Below the pieces are notes generated by a model. That model did no database searches and was not told where the DNA came from. It worked only from the letters and a program-made list of their open reading frames with translations. The position numbers and the translations under genes were made by a program. Below, piece after piece: positions 5,086 to 6,782 of a DNA stretch of 6,782 nt. Source of the stretch: an uncultured Oscillospiraceae bacterium (GTDB lineage: Bacteria > Bacillota > Clostridia > Oscillospirales > Oscillospiraceae); NCBI GenBank assembly GCA_934643765.1, contig CAKUCT010000109.1, forward strand, positions 1 through 6,782, read 5' to 3'. Numbering within the stretch: the stretch's first letter is position 1; every line of letters begins with the position of its first letter.

Positions 5086-6483
5086 TTACAGCTCGCAGTT
5101 GCCGACGGTTCTCGGGAACGGGAGCACGTCGCGGATGTTCGAGATGCCGGTCAGGTACATGACGCAGCGCTCAAAGCCGAGACCGAAGCCCGCGTGGCGG
5201 GTCGAGCCATATTTGCGGAGGTCAAGATAGAAACCGTAATCCTCGGGCTTGAGGCCAAGCTCATTCATGCGGGCAAGGAGGGTATCGTAATCGTCTTCAC
5301 GCTGGCTGCCGCCAATGATCTCGCCGATGCCGGGAACTAGGCAGTCCATAGCTGCGACGGTCTTTCCGTCGGGGTTGAGCTTCATATAGAAGGCCTTGAT
5401 TTCCTTCGGATAGTCGGTGACGAAGACGGGACGCTTGAAGATCTGTTCGGTGAGGTAGCGCTCGTGCTCGGTCTGCAGATCGCAGCCCCAGAAGACCTTG
5501 TAGTCAAACTTGTCGTTGTGCTGCTCAAGAAGCTTCACAGCCTCGGTGTAGGTGACATGGCCGAATTCGCTTGTCATGACGTGGTTGAGGCGGTCGAGCA
5601 GGCCCTTGTCGACAAACTGGTTGAAGAAGGCCATCTCTTCCGGCGCGTTCTCCAGAACGTAGGAGATGACGAACTTGATCATATCCTCGGCAACGCGCAT
5701 GTCGTCTGACAGATCGGCGAAGGCCATCTCGGGCTCGATCATCCAGAACTCGGCGGCGTGGCGCGTGGTGTTGGAGTTTTCGGCGCGGAAGGTCGGGCCG
5801 AAGGTGTAGACGTTGCGGAAGGTCTGGGCAAAGGCTTCGACGTTCAGCTGGCCGGAGACGGTCAGGTTGGTCTCCTTGCCGAAGAAATCCTTGGAGTAGT
5901 CAATGGAGCCGTCTTCAAGCCGCGGGGGATTGTTGAGGTCCAGGGTCGTCACCTGGAACATTTCGCCTGCGCCCTCGCAGTCAGAGCCGGTGATGAGCGG
6001 AGTGTGGACATACACGAAGCCACGCTCCTGGAAGAACTTGTGGATGGCGAAGGCAATGATGCTGCGCACACGGAAAACGGCTTGGAAGGTGTTGGTTCTC
6101 GGACGCAGATGCGGAAGCGTGCGCAAAAACTCCATCGAGTGCCGCTTGGGCTGGATGGGGAAGTCCGGGGTGGACGGGCCTTCGACAGAAATTTCACTGG
6201 CCTGCAGCTCAAACGGCTGCTTGGCGCCGGGGGTCAGCACAAGCGTGCCGGTCACGAGGACGGCGGCGCTGATGTTCAGCTTCGAGATTTCCTGGAAGTT
6301 GGAAAGCTCTGCGCCGAAGACAACCTGCAGCTGAGAAAAGCAGGTGCCGTCGGAGAGATTGATGAAGCCGAAGTTCTTGCTGGCGCGGAGATTGCGGACC
6401 CAGCCGCCGACCTGAATCTGCTTGCCGGCGAAGCGCTGGGGATCTTCAAATAGGGAACGGACGGGCGTCATTTGTTCCATCAT
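5086..6483 (-). CDS. asnS: Asparagine--tRNA ligase (asparaginyl-tRNA synthetase)
   Basis: This is a 465-residue class IIb aminoacyl-tRNA synthetase that charges tRNA-Asn with asparagine using ATP in the cytoplasm. Its length matches the bacterial long form (about 466 aa in E. coli). An N-terminal OB-fold anticodon-binding domain is seen at about 20-105 (IQVGGWVRNLRASKNFGFINL). The catalytic domain has motif 1 around 134-163 (FRVRSIIAFAIHKFF, then TPLI), motif 2 FGPTFRAENSNTTRHAAEFW (228-247) and motif 3 GLGFERCVMYLTGISNIRDV (434-453) with Arg439. The ending LPFPRTVGNCEL is typical of AsnRS; together with overall similarity it favours AsnRS over AspRS. Two ATGs stand in tandem at 6483 and 6480. 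The first is chosen because AGAGGA lies 8 bases ahead. asnA ends 102 bases upstream in the same direction, so asparagine synthesis and its tRNA charging are probably co-expressed. No T-box is seen in the gap, though one could lie upstream of asnA. Confidence 0.97.
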   Translation of the reverse strand: MMEQMTPVRSLFEDPQRFAGKQIQVGGWVRNLRASKNFGFINLSDGTCFSQLQVVFGAELSNFQEISKLNISAAVLVTGTLVLTPGAKQPFELQASEISVEGPSTPDFPIQPKRHSMEFLRTLPHLRPRTNTFQAVFRVRSIIAFAIHKFFQERGFVYVHTPLITGSDCEGAGEMFQVTTLDLNNPPRLEDGSIDYSKDFFGKETNLTVSGQLNVEAFAQTFRNVYTFGPTFRAENSNTTRHAAEFWMIEPEMAFADLSDDMRVAEDMIKFVISYVLENAPEEMAFFNQFVDKGLLDRLNHVMTSEFGHVTYTEAVKLLEQHNDKFDYKVFWGCDLQTEHERYLTEQIFKRPVFVTDYPKEIKAFYMKLNPDGKTVAAMDCLVPGIGEIIGGSQREDDYDTLLARMNELGLKPEDYGFYLDLRKYGSTRHAGFGLGFERCVMYLTGISNIRDVLPFPRTVGNCEL

Positions 6484-6585
6484 GGTTCATATCCTCTTTC
6501 TTTCATGGCACAGTGGGCCATAATTCTTCATGTCAAAAGCTGCGTCAGACGGCTGCAGTGCACGCAGGCTGTCACAGCGTCAAAC

Positions 6586-6782
6586 TTACAGCAGCATAAT
6601 GCCGGCCTTCTGGCAAGCATCGCGGGTATTGGTGTCCCAGAGGCTCGACTGCACCTCGCCGATGTGGCAGGTGCCGATCATGAGCATGCAAAGACGGCTC
6701 TGGCCGATGCCGCCGCCGATGGTCAGCGGAAGCTCGCCGTTCAGGAGCATCTTGTGGAACGGCAGATTTGCGCGTTCCTCGC
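6586..6782 (-). CDS. asnA: Aspartate--ammonia ligase (AsnA-type asparagine synthetase), C-terminal part
   Basis: This is the last 64 codons and the stop of a gene whose 5' part lies beyond the window edge. The translation includes FHKMLLNGELPLTIGGGIGQ, then SRLCML and HIGEVQSSLW, and ends AGIMLL. The block TIGGGIGQSRL...HIG.VQ...W is the diagnostic C-terminus of AsnA. AsnA makes asparagine from aspartate, ammonia and ATP and is related to class II tRNA synthetases; GGGIGQSR corresponds to motif 3. It is distinct from the glutamine-dependent AsnB. It lies directly upstream of asnS on the same strand with a 102-base spacer, forming a short asparagine pathway unit. The reading frame from the window edge to the TAA at 6586-6588 is open and undamaged. 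Confidence 0.94.
   Translation of the reverse strand, partial: EERANLPFHKMLLNGELPLTIGGGIGQSRLCMLMIGTCHIGEVQSSLWDTNTRDACQKAGIMLL

Noticed and set aside
5464..6453. Plus-strand reading frames opposite asnS (5464-5709, 5758-6453, 5903-6334)
   Set aside because: They are the antisense of a complete, well conserved asparaginyl-tRNA synthetase and have no recognisable domains or ribosome binding sites.
6524..6533. Perfect TTGACA on the minus strand in the asnA-asnS gap as a promoter for asnS
   Set aside because: No -10-like hexamer lies 16-18 bases downstream (the sequence there is CTGTGC), so I do not call a promoter.
6540..6567. CTGCGT/ACGCAG hairpin followed by CTTTTG between asnA and asnS as a terminator or T-box element
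   Set aside because: The stem is only 6 bp with a 16-base loop and a poor U-tract. There is no T-box consensus or specifier loop, and the 102-base gap is too short for a T-box leader.

Overview
The window looks like chromosomal DNA from a fairly GC-rich anaerobic Gram-positive bacterium, probably a gut Clostridia lineage (Oscillospiraceae-like). This assignment is an inference. It rests on GC-rich coding DNA with strong AGGAGG-type ribosome binding sites, and on a lipoprotein-type solute-binding protein whose Ser/Ala/Glu/Pro linker follows the lipobox cysteine. The AT-rich intergenic DNA also fits. Every gene I can support lies on the minus strand, so transcription runs from high to low coordinates.

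In transcription order, the window opens with the C-terminal 64 codons of asnA (ammonia-dependent asparagine synthetase, 6586-6782). A 102-base gap follows, then complete asnS (asparaginyl-tRNA synthetase, 5086-6483). A strong intrinsic terminator (about 5003-5046) ends this asparagine unit. Next comes an AT-rich intergenic region of about 330 bases with a good sigma-A-type promoter (-10 TATAAT at 4739-4744) and a hairpin in the 5' leader.

That promoter would drive a five-gene branched-chain amino acid (LIV-I / HAAT family) ABC importer: livK (lipoprotein receptor), livH and livM (permeases), livG and livF (ATPases, with livF cut by the window edge). livK is separated from livH by 222 bases. 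This gap holds a very stable 12-bp stem-loop and, downstream, a second long inverted repeat. From livH onward the genes are tightly packed: 13 bases between livH and livM, then two 8-base stop/start overlaps (livM/livG and livG/livF). This suggests translational coupling of the membrane and ATPase subunits, with the receptor made in excess from the promoter-proximal cistron.

The gene content is ordinary and I see no novel system. There are no mobile elements, CRISPR arrays, tRNA or rRNA genes. The parts worth a second look are non-coding: the livK-livH spacer (attenuator-like hairpin, and an inverted repeat covering the Shine-Dalgarno of a possible small ORF), the livK leader hairpin, and short repeated motifs in the asnS-livK intergenic region.
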